Part shown: piece by piece, positions 52,559 to 62,116 of the stretch
Numbering within the stretch: position 1 is the first letter of the stretch
Layout: each line of letters starts with the position of its first letter
Assembly: GCA_022818765.1 (NCBI GenBank)
Contig: CP063810.1
Coordinates: 186,001 to 250,000, forward strand
Direction: 5' to 3'
Source of the DNA: Bordetella sp.
GTDB lineage: Bacteria > Pseudomonadota > Gammaproteobacteria > Burkholderiales > Burkholderiaceae_B
Length of the DNA: 64,000 bases
The notes under the pieces: model-generated
Seen by the model: the letters and a program-made list of their open reading frames with translations, nothing else
Told to the model about the DNA's origin: nothing
Databases searched by the model: none
Program-made: the position numbers and the translations under genes

Positions 52559-53914
52559 ATGCCAAGTTTCAATCAAACGTTTATATCCCGCATACGATTT
52601 AGCTTATTTGGCCGAACTTTTTTGCTATTAGTAGCGCTTATGTTAGTTAGTTTAGGTGCGTGGTTAAAGGTTTTTTTAAGTATGGAACTTGGACCTCGAG
52701 CTCATCAAATGGCTCAACGCATTATTACATCAGTAAATATAACTAGGACAGCTCTTATTTATTCCCAACGTGAAGAACATAGTAAATTACTGATAGATTT
52801 AGCTATAAATGAAAGCATTCAAGTTTATCCACGTGAAATTACTGATTTTGCAGAACCTCTTCTTAGGGATGATTATTGGGAAAGGGTTGCTCAACATATA
52901 AGAAGCAGATTTGGATCTGATACTAAAATAGCATGGGGAGTGAATAAAATTCCAGGATTTTGGGTCAGTTTCCAGATAGGAAAAGATCTATATTGGTTAG
53001 TATTTGAACGTGAACAGATTAGTTTAACCGGGAGATTTGAATGGATTGGCTGGGGTATTACTGCTTTAATTCTTTCACTCATTGGAGCAGCAATTAGCGT
53101 TGGTTTTGTTAATCGTCCTCTCTCAAGATTAGCAAAATCAGCACAAATTTTATCTCGTGGAGATACACCAACTCCACTTCCTGAATATGGCCCACAAGAA
53201 ATACGAGCGATTAATACTTCTTTTAACAGAATGGTAAAAGATTTGAAACGAACTGAAATTGATCGAGAACTTATGTTAGCTGGAATATCCCACGATTTGC
53301 GCACTCCATTAGCTCGCATGCGACTTGAAATTGAACTTAGTGATGTATCTCAAGATACGCGTCAAGCAATTGACGAAGATTTAGGACAAATTGATCATAG
53401 TATAGGTCAGCTTATGGAATATGCTCGTCCAGCAAGCAGACCTCCTGAATCACCAGTTGATATTTCCATGGTGATAAGTGAATTATATGAACGAGAACGT
53501 AGCCATACGATTGGAATGGGAGGTTCTCTTGATGCATATATTGAACCAGGATTATGGGCTCGAGTGATTCCATTAAATTTAAAGCGTATAGTAAGTAATT
53601 TAATTGAAAATGCAAGACGTTATGGACGTCCATCTCATGATAACTTACCTCATATTAATCTTAGTTTACACTCTAATGGAAATGTTGTAATTATAGAGGT
53701 ATCGGATCAAGGTCCAGGAATTGATCCGGCAGATGTAGATCGCTTACTTCGTCCATTTTCTCGAGGAGAAGCTGCTCGAACAGGTGTTAGTGGTGCAGGA
53801 CTTGGTCTTGCTATTGTAGAAAGATCTCTAAAACATATTGGAGGTTCTTTAAAACTATTACCTCGAAATGGAGGTGGACTTGTTGCTCGTATAGAATTAC
53901 CAAAATTTGATTAG
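52559..53914 (+). CDS. risS: EnvZ/RisS-type sensor histidine kinase
   Basis: A membrane kinase of 451 residues. It has a span at 20-40, a periplasmic sensor domain, a second span around 160-185, HAMP, phosphoacceptor His245 in GISHDLRTPLARMRLEIEL, then the ATPase domain with N box (NLIENARRYG), DQGPGIDP and GAGLGLAIVERSLKHIGG. All kinase motifs are intact. An A/T hairpin lies in the gap between risA and this gene (52522-52556). Confidence 0.93.
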   Translation: MPSFNQTFISRIRFSLFGRTFLLLVALMLVSLGAWLKVFLSMELGPRAHQMAQRIITSVNITRTALIYSQREEHSKLLIDLAINESIQVYPREITDFAEPLLRDDYWERVAQHIRSRFGSDTKIAWGVNKIPGFWVSFQIGKDLYWLVFEREQISLTGRFEWIGWGITALILSLIGAAISVGFVNRPLSRLAKSAQILSRGDTPTPLPEYGPQEIRAINTSFNRMVKDLKRTEIDRELMLAGISHDLRTPLARMRLEIELSDVSQDTRQAIDEDLGQIDHSIGQLMEYARPASRPPESPVDISMVISELYERERSHTIGMGGSLDAYIEPGLWARVIPLNLKRIVSNLIENARRYGRPSHDNLPHINLSLHSNGNVVIIEVSDQGPGIDPADVDRLLRPFSRGEAARTGVSGAGLGLAIVERSLKHIGGSLKLLPRNGGGLVARIELPKFD

Positions 53915-53941
53915 ATAATACTATATTTAAAGTTTGATATA

Positions 53942-53962
53942 CAATATTATTAAATAATATTG
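53942..53962. promoter_or_regulatory. 21-base perfect palindrome upstream of ahpC
   Basis: CAATATTATT, a central A, then AATAATATTG. A TTGATA/TAATAT hexamer pair (53934-53960, spacer 15) overlaps it. The inverted 7-1-7 layout resembles Fur/PerR-type operators before peroxide genes. Chance in AT-rich DNA is possible. Confidence 0.35.
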
Positions 53963-54003
53963 GGATCGTGTTTCATTGAACAACTTACAAGGAGTTTATT
54001 TAT

Positions 54004-54552
54004 ATGAAAACAGTTGGAGATAAGTTAGAACCTTTTAAAGTAAATGGTGTTAAACCTGGATTTAATAATTATCAAGAAAATGGAGTATCTGCATTTGAAG
54101 ATATTACAGAAAGTTCTTTTCCAGGAAAATGGAAAGTCATATATTTTTATCCTAAAGATTTTACATTTGTTTGTCCAACTGAAATCATCAGTTTTGATAA
54201 ATTAACAAAAAATTTTGAAGAAAGAAATACTATTTTAATGGGAGGATCTGTAGATAATGAATTCGTAAAATTAGCATGGCGAAGAGAACATCCAGGACTT
54301 AGTAAATTAGGTCATTACCAATTTGGTGATACTACAGGATCTTTAGTCGATCAACTTGGCATTCGCAGCAGAAATGAAGGAGTGTCTTTGCGTGCAACAT
54401 TTATTATAGATCAGGATAATGTTATACAACATGTATACGTAAACAATTTGAATATTGGTCGTAATCCAGAAGAAACATTGCGTGTTTTGGATGGTTTACA
54501 AACAGATAAGTTATGTCCTTGTGACCGAAAAATTGGTGAAAAGACGCTTTGA
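54004..54552 (+). CDS. ahpC: Peroxiredoxin AhpC
   Basis: Thiol peroxidase that reduces peroxides. It has peroxidatic Cys57 in PKDFTFVCPTEI, then SVDNEFVKLAWRREHPGL, and C-terminal cysteines 171 and 173 (LCPCDR). 182 residues. This is the AhpC class that works with AhpD or thioredoxin rather than AhpF. AAGGAG precedes the ATG, a palindrome lies upstream, and a terminator follows. Confidence 0.93.
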   Translation: MKTVGDKLEPFKVNGVKPGFNNYQENGVSAFEDITESSFPGKWKVIYFYPKDFTFVCPTEIISFDKLTKNFEERNTILMGGSVDNEFVKLAWRREHPGLSKLGHYQFGDTTGSLVDQLGIRSRNEGVSLRATFIIDQDNVIQHVYVNNLNIGRNPEETLRVLDGLQTDKLCPCDRKIGEKTL

Positions 54553-54558
54553 ATCTAA

Positions 54559-54592
54559 TATATCCCGTCCAAGAAAAACTTGGCGGGGTATA
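54559..54592 (+). terminator. Hairpin terminator after ahpC
   Basis: A stem TATATCCCGTCCAAG / CTTGGCGGGGTATA with one bulged T and one T-G pair encloses an AAAAA loop. It begins 7 bases after the ahpC stop. GC-rich for this genome, but no clear T-run follows. Confidence 0.6.
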
Positions 54593-54636
54593 CATCATCA
54601 TACACGTTCAAGATCTACAAAATAAAACGGAATAAT

Positions 54637-55134
54637 TTATACAAGATGTTTTAATAAAATAATAGCTGTTGCTACAACGCTTTCTTCTCTTCCAACATGT
54701 CCAAATTTCTCGTTTGTTTTAACTTTAATATTAATTTGATTAGGATTAATTTGAAGGTCATTGGATATAGCATTTTTCATTAAAATCGTATATGGCTGAA
54801 TTTTTGGTGATTCAATGCATATTGTTGAATCTATGTTAATAATTTTAAAATTATTAAGTGTTATTTTCTCGAAAGTTCTTTTTAATAAAACTCGGCTATT
54901 TATATTTTTATACTGAGAATCATTATCAGAAAAATGATAACCAATATCATCTAATCCAGCAGCTCCAAATAAAGCATCTATTATGGCATGTAATAACACA
55001 TCTCCATCTGAATGACCAAATAAACCTTTTTTATGAGGTATATTGATACCTCCAATGATCAGAGGATACCCAGAAATCAATGCATGAATATCATATCCTT
55101 GCCCAATTCGGAAATTACAATCATTTATAGCCAT
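54637..55134 (-). CDS. ispF: 2-C-methyl-D-erythritol 2,4-cyclodiphosphate synthase
   Basis: Step of the non-mevalonate isoprenoid pathway after IspD and IspE. It has the metal site RIGQGYDIHAL, GHSDGDVLLHAIIDALFGAAGLDDIG, and the end FGHVGREESVVATAIILL. 165 residues. It overlaps the ispD end by 10 bases, so translation is probably coupled. Confidence 0.96.
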   Translation of the reverse strand: MAINDCNFRIGQGYDIHALISGYPLIIGGINIPHKKGLFGHSDGDVLLHAIIDALFGAAGLDDIGYHFSDNDSQYKNINSRVLLKRTFEKITLNNFKIINIDSTICIESPKIQPYTILMKNAISNDLQINPNQINIKVKTNEKFGHVGREESVVATAIILLKHLV

Positions 55135-55811
55135 TTCTCAATTAACCTAAAATCTTCGGGCCAAGTTATTTTCATATTCATTAATGTCCCTTTAATTAAC
55201 AATGGAGAATATCCAAGCATTTCTACAGCTGAAGATTCATCAGTGATTGAAATATTTCGATCACTGATGAATGACAATGCTTTCTTTAAAATACCAGCAC
55301 GAAACATTTGTGGAGTTTGTGCTAACCATAAATGATTTCTATCAATAGTTTCTATAATACGATTATTTGATTCATTTTTAATTGTATCGGTAATTTGTAA
55401 AGCAAGCAAACCTCCTACAGAGTCTGTATAACATTTATCGATTAAAGAATTTAAATATCTAATGGGAAGTATTGGTCTGACTGCATCATGTATTAAGATC
55501 CAATCATTACAAGCAATGTTAATATTGAATATTGTATTAATAATAGTTGAAACACGTGTCTTTCCTCCATAATTATGAATTGAGACACATGGTAAATCTT
55601 TTAAGATATTCTTTGCCCATTTATCATTTTGAGCTACAGATACAAAAATATGCTTAATACGAGGTTCAGATAAAAGAGACATAATTGTATGTCGTATTAC
55701 TGGTATTCCAGCAAGAAAACGATATTGTTTTGGGCAAGATTCTTTTTCAAAAAATGAAGCCCGATTTCCAATACCTGCACTCGGAACAATTGCAATTAAC
55801 GAATCATTCAT
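55125..55811 (-). CDS. ispD: 2-C-methyl-D-erythritol 4-phosphate cytidylyltransferase
   Basis: Couples CTP to methylerythritol phosphate. It has IVPSAGIGNRASF (normally AAGxGxR), PKQYRFLAGIPVIRHTI, IHDAVRPILP and ETIDRNHLWLAQTPQMFR. 228 residues. First gene of the ispD-ispF unit, divergent from mfd with 35 bases between starts. Confidence 0.95.
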   Translation of the reverse strand: MNDSLIAIVPSAGIGNRASFFEKESCPKQYRFLAGIPVIRHTIMSLLSEPRIKHIFVSVAQNDKWAKNILKDLPCVSIHNYGGKTRVSTIINTIFNINIACNDWILIHDAVRPILPIRYLNSLIDKCYTDSVGGLLALQITDTIKNESNNRIIETIDRNHLWLAQTPQMFRAGILKKALSFISDRNISITDESSAVEMLGYSPLLIKGTLMNMKITWPEDFRLIEKWL

Positions 55812-55846
55812 GTTTATATACCTAGAAATATAGAGATTTTATATAA

Positions 55847-58800
55847 ATGAACACATCATTCACTGATCAATCGGAACTAAGAATTCCATCGAATATAAAT
55901 ATACTTTCAGCATTAAAGTTAGGAAAAAAATTCTCTCGATCTAAACCTCCAGGGTCAAGTGATTCATGGTTACTCGCTGATTTAGCAGAACAAAGAAAAA
56001 CTCCTGATCCATTAGTTATTTTTACAGATAATCCATCAGATGCTAAACGTTTTTTTAATGAAATTTCTGTGTTGTCACCAAATTTACATGTTCATCAATT
56101 ACCTGATTGGGAAACACTACCTTATGATAATTTTTCGCCACATAAAAATTTAATTGCAAAACGTTTGTATACACTATATACATTAATACATAAGAAAATA
56201 GATATACTCATTATTTCTGTATATTGTGCCTTACAACGTATTGCACCTCCTGAATTTTTAAATAAATATACTTTTCATTTTAAGGAAGGTGATTATCTGG
56301 ATAAATCCGCATTGATGAATCAATTCATTTCAGCTAATTATATCAATGTGACTAAAGTTTTAAATCCTGGTGAATTTTGTTTTCGTGGTGGTTTAATAGA
56401 TTTATTTCCTGTTGGGGCAATATTACCATGTCGATTAGATTTATTTGATGATGAAATTGAATCTATTCACACTTTTGATATTAGTTCCCAAAGAAGTCTA
56501 AAAAGAATAACAGAACTTAGATTATTACCTTCTAATGAATTTCCAATGGATAAAAAATCTAGAAATCTTTTTTGCGAACATTTCAGAACTGAATTTAATG
56601 TAGATTCTGTAGTTCATTCCAAAATTTGTCAAAAGGTTAATAATGGAATAATTTTTAATGGAATTGAATACTATTTTCCATTGTTTTTTGAAAAAACTTC
56701 GACAATATTTGACTATCTCTCAGATGGCAGTATTTGCGTAACTATTGGAAATATCGATATTGCAGCTCAAAATTATTTGAATAATATAGTAAACAAACGT
56801 TTTATGTTTATAAAACATGATCAAGAACGGCCTGCATTAGATCCAAAAAAACTTTTTTTAGATAATGAAGAATTATTTAATTGTTTCAAAAAATTCTCAC
56901 GTTTGATTCTTTCGACTCAGAAAGAGTGTGCTGACTTCTCTACAATACCTGATGTTTCTATTTTACAGAAAAACAAGGATCCTATTTTTAATCTTAGGAA
57001 AATTTTAGAAATTGATAAAAAAAGGGTTTTAATATGTGCTGATTCTTTAGGTCGATTAAAGATCATCACCAAAATGTTAAATAATTATAAATTAATGCCA
57101 GAATTAAAATTTAACTCTTTTAAAGATTTCTTAATTTCAAAGACAAATTTTGCTATTTTAGTCGCTCCATTAAATTCAGGATTTTATATAAGAGAACATA
57201 GATTGTTAATTGTTACAGAAAATGATTTATATCCTTTGAATGTTCAATTAGAAAAATATGATAAAAATCATGGAGAATTAACCTTAGGAAATAATAACAG
57301 TAATAATTTTGATTTGATTTTCAAAGATTTATCTGAACTTAGAATAGGGGATCCTATAGTACATAAACAGCACGGAGTAGGACGATATCATGGTTTAGTA
57401 AATATGGATTTGGAAAATGTGAATACTGAATTTCTTCATTTAGAATATGCTGACAATGCTATCCTATATGTTCCAATTACTCAAATTAATACCATTTCTA
57501 GATATAGCAATTCTAATTCAATAGATTCAGTTCCTCTTCACAGGCTTGGATCTGATCAATGGGATAAAGCTTATCGGAAAGCAGAGAAAAGAATTTATGA
57601 TATTGCGGCTGAGCTTTTAAAGCTTTACGCTGACCGTGCTTCCAGAAAAGGTTATAGTTTTAAGATTCCTAAAGAAGAGTATAATATTTTTTCTAGTAGA
57701 TTTAATTATCAAGAAACTCAAGATCAATTAAAAGCTATCCATGATGTGATTAACGATATGTCATCTAAAAAACCTATGGATAGACTAATATGTGGTGATG
57801 TTGGATTTGGAAAAACTGAAGTTGCTTTAAGAGCTGCATTCCTTGCTGTTTTTAATGGTAAACAAGTTGCTTTGTTTTGTCCTACAACTCTTCTTGTTGA
57901 GCAGCATAAAAAAACATTTATAGATCGTTTTTCAGATTACCCGGTAGAGATTGCAGAATTATCAAGGTTTCGTGAAAATAAAGAAATCATAGAAACACTC
58001 GATAAAATTAAAAATGGAAAAATTGATATTATTATTGGAACACATAAAATTTTATCTGAGAAAGTTAATTTTAAAAATCTTGGTTTAATTATTATTGATG
58101 AAGAACATAGATTTGGAGTGCAACAAAAAGAAAAGTTAAAAAATAATATATGTAAAGAGGTTGATGTTTTAACATTAACTGCTACACCTATTCCTCGAAC
58201 TTTAAATATATCTTTAGAAGGTATTCGTGACCTTTCAATAATTGCAACAGCTCCTCAAAAACGTTTATCGGTAGAAACTCTTGTAAAATGTGAGGATCGT
58301 AGTTCCATACAAGAAGCATTATTGCGAGAATTTAGAAGAGGTGGACAAGCTTATTTTTTGCATAATGAAATTGAAACAATTTATGCACGTCAATCTTATC
58401 TTCAAAAAATAATTCCAGAAGCAAGACTTGCAATTGCTCATGGTCAAATGAAAGCAAGCGATCTTGAACAGGTTATGCGAGGATTTTATCAAAATCGTTA
58501 TAATTTACTCCTATGTACAACTATCATAGAAACAGGTATTGATATTCCTAATGCTAATACGATCATTATACATCGCGCAGATCGTTTTGGATTAGCACAA
58601 CTTCATCAATTACGCGGTAGAGTAGGTCGTTCTTATCATCAAGCTTATGCATATTTAATGGTGCCTGATATTAATTCAATTACAAAAAATGCTAAAAAAC
58701 GTCTGGATGCTATTAATTTGATGGGTAAACTTGGCTCGGGTTTTGAGCTTGCTATTCATGATTTAGAGATTCGAGGCACTGGGGATATATTAGGAGATTC

Positions 58801-59344
58801 TCAATCAGGTAATTTTCAAGAAATAGGTTCTTCCTTGTATAACGAGATGTTAAATAAAGCTATAAAATTTATAAAAAATCCTCGAAAATCAAATTCAATA
58901 CATAAAACCATTCACACATGTGATGTGAATTTACATTCATCTACACTATTACCTTCAGATTATTGTTCGGATATACCATCGAGGCTTATTATTTATAAAC
59001 GCTTATCTAATATAAATAATGATAAAGATTTATTTATAATTCAGGAAGAATTAAGAGATAGATTTGGTAAATTACCCCAACCAGTTGAAACCTTATTAGC
59101 TGCTAATAAAATCAGATTGGTTGCAGATTCTTTAAATATTAGTAAAATTGATGCAAATGAATTTCGATTAATAATTCATTTTATGCAAGATACAAAAGTT
59201 AGTCCGACAAAAATTATTCAATTATTGGAAAATAATTCAAATATGAAACTTTTGAATCAAAATCAATTACATATTAATATAAAATCTTTAAATATTAAAA
59301 ACCGAATTCAAATTGTTTTGGAAACATTACAAATGTTTATTTAA
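55847..59344 (+). CDS. mfd: Transcription-repair coupling factor Mfd
   Basis: Displaces stalled RNA polymerase and brings in UvrA. It has an N-terminal UvrB-like region, the RNA-polymerase-interacting domain (GDPIVHKQHGVGRYHGL), helicase motifs with Walker A GDVGFGKTEVALRAA, DEEH (IIIDEEHRFGVQQK), TATPIPRT, the QLRGRVGR box and a C-terminal TRCF domain. 1165 residues, full length and undamaged. Confidence 0.97.
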   Translation: MNTSFTDQSELRIPSNINILSALKLGKKFSRSKPPGSSDSWLLADLAEQRKTPDPLVIFTDNPSDAKRFFNEISVLSPNLHVHQLPDWETLPYDNFSPHKNLIAKRLYTLYTLIHKKIDILIISVYCALQRIAPPEFLNKYTFHFKEGDYLDKSALMNQFISANYINVTKVLNPGEFCFRGGLIDLFPVGAILPCRLDLFDDEIESIHTFDISSQRSLKRITELRLLPSNEFPMDKKSRNLFCEHFRTEFNVDSVVHSKICQKVNNGIIFNGIEYYFPLFFEKTSTIFDYLSDGSICVTIGNIDIAAQNYLNNIVNKRFMFIKHDQERPALDPKKLFLDNEELFNCFKKFSRLILSTQKECADFSTIPDVSILQKNKDPIFNLRKILEIDKKRVLICADSLGRLKIITKMLNNYKLMPELKFNSFKDFLISKTNFAILVAPLNSGFYIREHRLLIVTENDLYPLNVQLEKYDKNHGELTLGNNNSNNFDLIFKDLSELRIGDPIVHKQHGVGRYHGLVNMDLENVNTEFLHLEYADNAILYVPITQINTISRYSNSNSIDSVPLHRLGSDQWDKAYRKAEKRIYDIAAELLKLYADRASRKGYSFKIPKEEYNIFSSRFNYQETQDQLKAIHDVINDMSSKKPMDRLICGDVGFGKTEVALRAAFLAVFNGKQVALFCPTTLLVEQHKKTFIDRFSDYPVEIAELSRFRENKEIIETLDKIKNGKIDIIIGTHKILSEKVNFKNLGLIIIDEEHRFGVQQKEKLKNNICKEVDVLTLTATPIPRTLNISLEGIRDLSIIATAPQKRLSVETLVKCEDRSSIQEALLREFRRGGQAYFLHNEIETIYARQSYLQKIIPEARLAIAHGQMKASDLEQVMRGFYQNRYNLLLCTTIIETGIDIPNANTIIIHRADRFGLAQLHQLRGRVGRSYHQAYAYLMVPDINSITKNAKKRLDAINLMGKLGSGFELAIHDLEIRGTGDILGDSQSGNFQEIGSSLYNEMLNKAIKFIKNPRKSNSIHKTIHTCDVNLHSSTLLPSDYCSDIPSRLIIYKRLSNINNDKDLFIIQEELRDRFGKLPQPVETLLAANKIRLVADSLNISKIDANEFRLIIHFMQDTKVSPTKIIQLLENNSNMKLLNQNQLHINIKSLNIKNRIQIVLETLQMFI

Positions 59345-59351
59345 TTCTAAT

Positions 59352-60227
59352 ATGCAACACATGATAAATTCTTATAGAATAGTTATTCAATCTCCTTATT
59401 TGAAAAATTATCATATTGAATATCTGCTTCCTTATCTTAACAAAGATTCAATAATTGAAAATATTAATCAAACAGCTGCTTGCATAAAAAATGCAGAATG
59501 TAACAAAGATACTAGAATAAAACTTTTTAATTGGGCAAAAGAAAATTTTATTGATATTGCTTTTGTTCAAAATAACAATAAACTTGAAAATTATAAAATA
59601 TTAGCTATAGATATGGATTCAACTCTTATAAATATTGAAACTATAGATGAAATTGCTTGTGTTCTAGGTCTAAGAAAAGAAATTTCGAAAATTACAAATG
59701 CAGCAATGAATGGCTACTGTAATTTTCAAGAAAGTTTGAAGCAGCGTGTTTCTTTGTTAAAAGGTACTCCGATCAGTATTTTAAATGATGTTTATCATTA
59801 CAGGCTTAAATTAAATACTGGTTCAAAAAAATTAATTGATTCAGCTAAGAAAGCTGGACTTATAACCTTATTAATCTCAGGAGGATTTACTTTTTTCACA
59901 AAAAAATTACATAAATTGCTTAATTTTGATATGTCTTACGCAAATGATTTAGAAGTTTTAAATGGTAAAATTACTGGAAATATTAGAGAACCATTACTAG
60001 ATTCATATGCAAAGGCTAAATATTTAATAGATATTTCAAAAAAATATAATATTTCTCATAAAAAAAGAATTGCTGTTGGAGATGGAGCAAACGATTTAAA
60101 AATGTTTAAAGCAGCTGGTTTTTCGATAGCTTATCATGCTAAACCAATTGTTCGAGAACAAGCAAATCATTTCTTAGATTTTTGTGGATTGGATGGAATT
60201 TTAAATTTATTTGATACTACTATATAG
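59352..60227 (+). CDS. serB: Phosphoserine phosphatase
   Basis: Last step of serine synthesis. It has HAD motif I in ILAIDMDSTLINIETIDEIA with the nucleophile Asp, motif II LLISGGFTFF, and motif III-IV GDGANDLKMFKAAG. 291 residues, with a shortened N-terminal regulatory region compared with E. coli SerB. ATG 59352 starts 8 bases after the mfd stop; ATG 59361 is also possible. Confidence 0.94.
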   Translation: MQHMINSYRIVIQSPYLKNYHIEYLLPYLNKDSIIENINQTAACIKNAECNKDTRIKLFNWAKENFIDIAFVQNNNKLENYKILAIDMDSTLINIETIDEIACVLGLRKEISKITNAAMNGYCNFQESLKQRVSLLKGTPISILNDVYHYRLKLNTGSKKLIDSAKKAGLITLLISGGFTFFTKKLHKLLNFDMSYANDLEVLNGKITGNIREPLLDSYAKAKYLIDISKKYNISHKKRIAVGDGANDLKMFKAAGFSIAYHAKPIVREQANHFLDFCGLDGILNLFDTTI

Positions 60228-60246
60228 AGTAAATTAAATGTTTTAA

Positions 60247-60582
60247 CTATCGGAGTTTCTTTATGGATTGTTTCTTAGTTAAAAATATATAAACAAAACT
60301 AGGGTAACCAATAGTTAAATATAAAATTAATGTGACAATGTAAAATTGTAAACTTTTTGGAACAAATTCTCCTGCATTTTTTTCTAAAAATAAACTTATG
60401 AAACCTAGCAGAACATAAAAAATTAACATTTCAGAAAGACGGAACAAGAATAATTTAAAAACAAAAAATTTTTCAGATTTTTTAGATATAAAAAAAATAT
60501 TAGTTTTTTTGTTTAAAATTGAAAAATTAGCAAAAAAAAAGGCTATGATGATAAAAATATATGAGCTATTTCGCACATCCAT
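60247..60582 (-). CDS. DUF2818-family membrane protein
   Basis: A small protein of 111 residues with three hydrophobic segments (IFIIIAFFFANFSIL, LIFYVLLGFISLFLEKNAGEF, FYIVTLILYLTIGYPSFVYIFL). By recall, DUF2818 proteins are found directly after nuoN in Burkholderiales, exactly its position here. Probably an accessory or assembly factor of NADH dehydrogenase, but the function is unproven. Confidence 0.82.
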   Translation of the reverse strand: MDVRNSSYIFIIIAFFFANFSILNKKTNIFFISKKSEKFFVFKLFLFRLSEMLIFYVLLGFISLFLEKNAGEFVPKSLQFYIVTLILYLTIGYPSFVYIFLTKKQSIKKLR

Positions 60583-60588
60583 ACTAAT

Positions 60589-62096
60589 TTAGTAACTTAA
60601 ATAATTATCTTTAAAAGAATTTTCAATAATTTGAATACATATATTCATTAAAGCATCTGGAAATAGACTGAAAAGAATAATAATAATTCCATTTGCATAT
60701 AATAAATATTTTGTTTTAGAAAAAAATACAAGAGATGTATTATTACTTAATACAGGTTTATCAAAATAAACATTTTTGACAATGCGCAAACAATAAAATG
60801 CACTTATCAATGTAAAAAAGATAGCAATTATTGCCGGAATAATATTTCCATTTTCTATCATCAATTGGAAAATTGATACTTTTGAATAAAACCCAATAAA
60901 AGGTGGGATACCTGCAAAGGAAAACATAGAAATCAGGATTAAAACCGCTAAAGAAGAATCATATTGATTTAAACCCTTTAAATCTTTAATTTCTTTATAT
61001 TCATGATCTTCTTTAGATAGAAACAAAAGCACTCCAAAGATTAATAATGCTGATAAACAATAAATAATCAAATAAAATAGTGAAGCTGCATAAGCATTTC
61101 TTGAAACATCATGTCTCGTTGCTATTATTCCAGATGTCAAACCAAGAAAAATGAAACCCATATGAGATATAGACGAATAAGCAAACAGTCGTTTCAAATT
61201 AGTTTGTATTATGGCGCTTAAACTTCCAATAGTTAATGATAATAAAGAAAACATTAATAATGGGTATTCCCAGTTTTTCAAAAAATTGCCAATTATAACT
61301 ATAAAAAATCGAAGCGTTATGGCTATTGGAGAAATTTTGCAATAGAGGCTAAAATAAGCGTTATGGATGTAGCTGAACCTTCATAAACATCAGGAGCCCA
61401 CATATGAAAAGGCGCTAAAGATAATTTAAAAGCTAAACTACATACTACTAATATAACTCCAAATACTAAAATAATATCTGTTTTTTCTTTTAAAGCATTA
61501 ATATTTTTTAAAAAATCTGAAATATCAACAATATCTAAAAATCCAGTAGTTCCATAAATAAGAGACATACCATATAGCAAAAAACCTGATGATAAAGCAC
61601 TAAGAATAAAGTATTTTATTGCTGCTTCAATAGCTATTGAACTACGATGCATAGCTATTAATGCATATAAAGATAAAGCTGTCAGTTCAAGACCTAGATA
61701 AATTATTATTAAATTCCCAGCTGAGATTGTAATCATCTGACCTAGCAAGGAAAACAATGCTAGCAAATAAAATTCTCCGTTTGTAGGAACATTATCTTTA
61801 AATGATATGTATTTTTTACTATAAATTAAAATTACAATCATCATAATTGATGATATTATTTTCAGAAAATAAGACAATTCATCTATGACAATTAGTTTGC
61901 CAAATGCATTTCCTAAAATTCCAGCCTTCCATTGAATTATAAAAAAAATTGTCAAACATGCTAAAGAAAAAATTGTTAATGAAAAAATCAAATTCATTGT
62001 TTTAGAAACAAACAAATCAATTAGCAATATTATTGTAATAAAAACCAGCAATAGAATTTCTGGTCCTGCAAGAACTAAATCAAAATAAGTTAACAT
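60589..62096 (-). pseudogene. nuoN: NADH-quinone oxidoreductase subunit N with one frame break
   Basis: Proton-pumping antiporter-like membrane subunit of complex I. The first frame (ATG 62096, MLTYFDLVLAGPEILLL) runs to APDVYEGSATSITLILASIAKF and stops. The rest (LKNWEYPLLMFSLLSLTIGSLSAIIQTNLKRLFAYSSISHMGF to the end) is in another frame. One more base in the T4 run at 61335-61338 reads AKISPIAITLRFFIVII and joins them into about 502 residues, normal for NuoN. A TTG at 62111 is an alternative start. Confidence 0.92.
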
Positions 62097-62116
62097 TTCA
62101 TTATCAAACAATATAA

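Noticed and set aside
52891-53319. 142-codon minus-strand open frame within risS
   Set aside because: Antisense to a conserved kinase; its length reflects the codon pattern of the opposite strand. No recognisable protein features.
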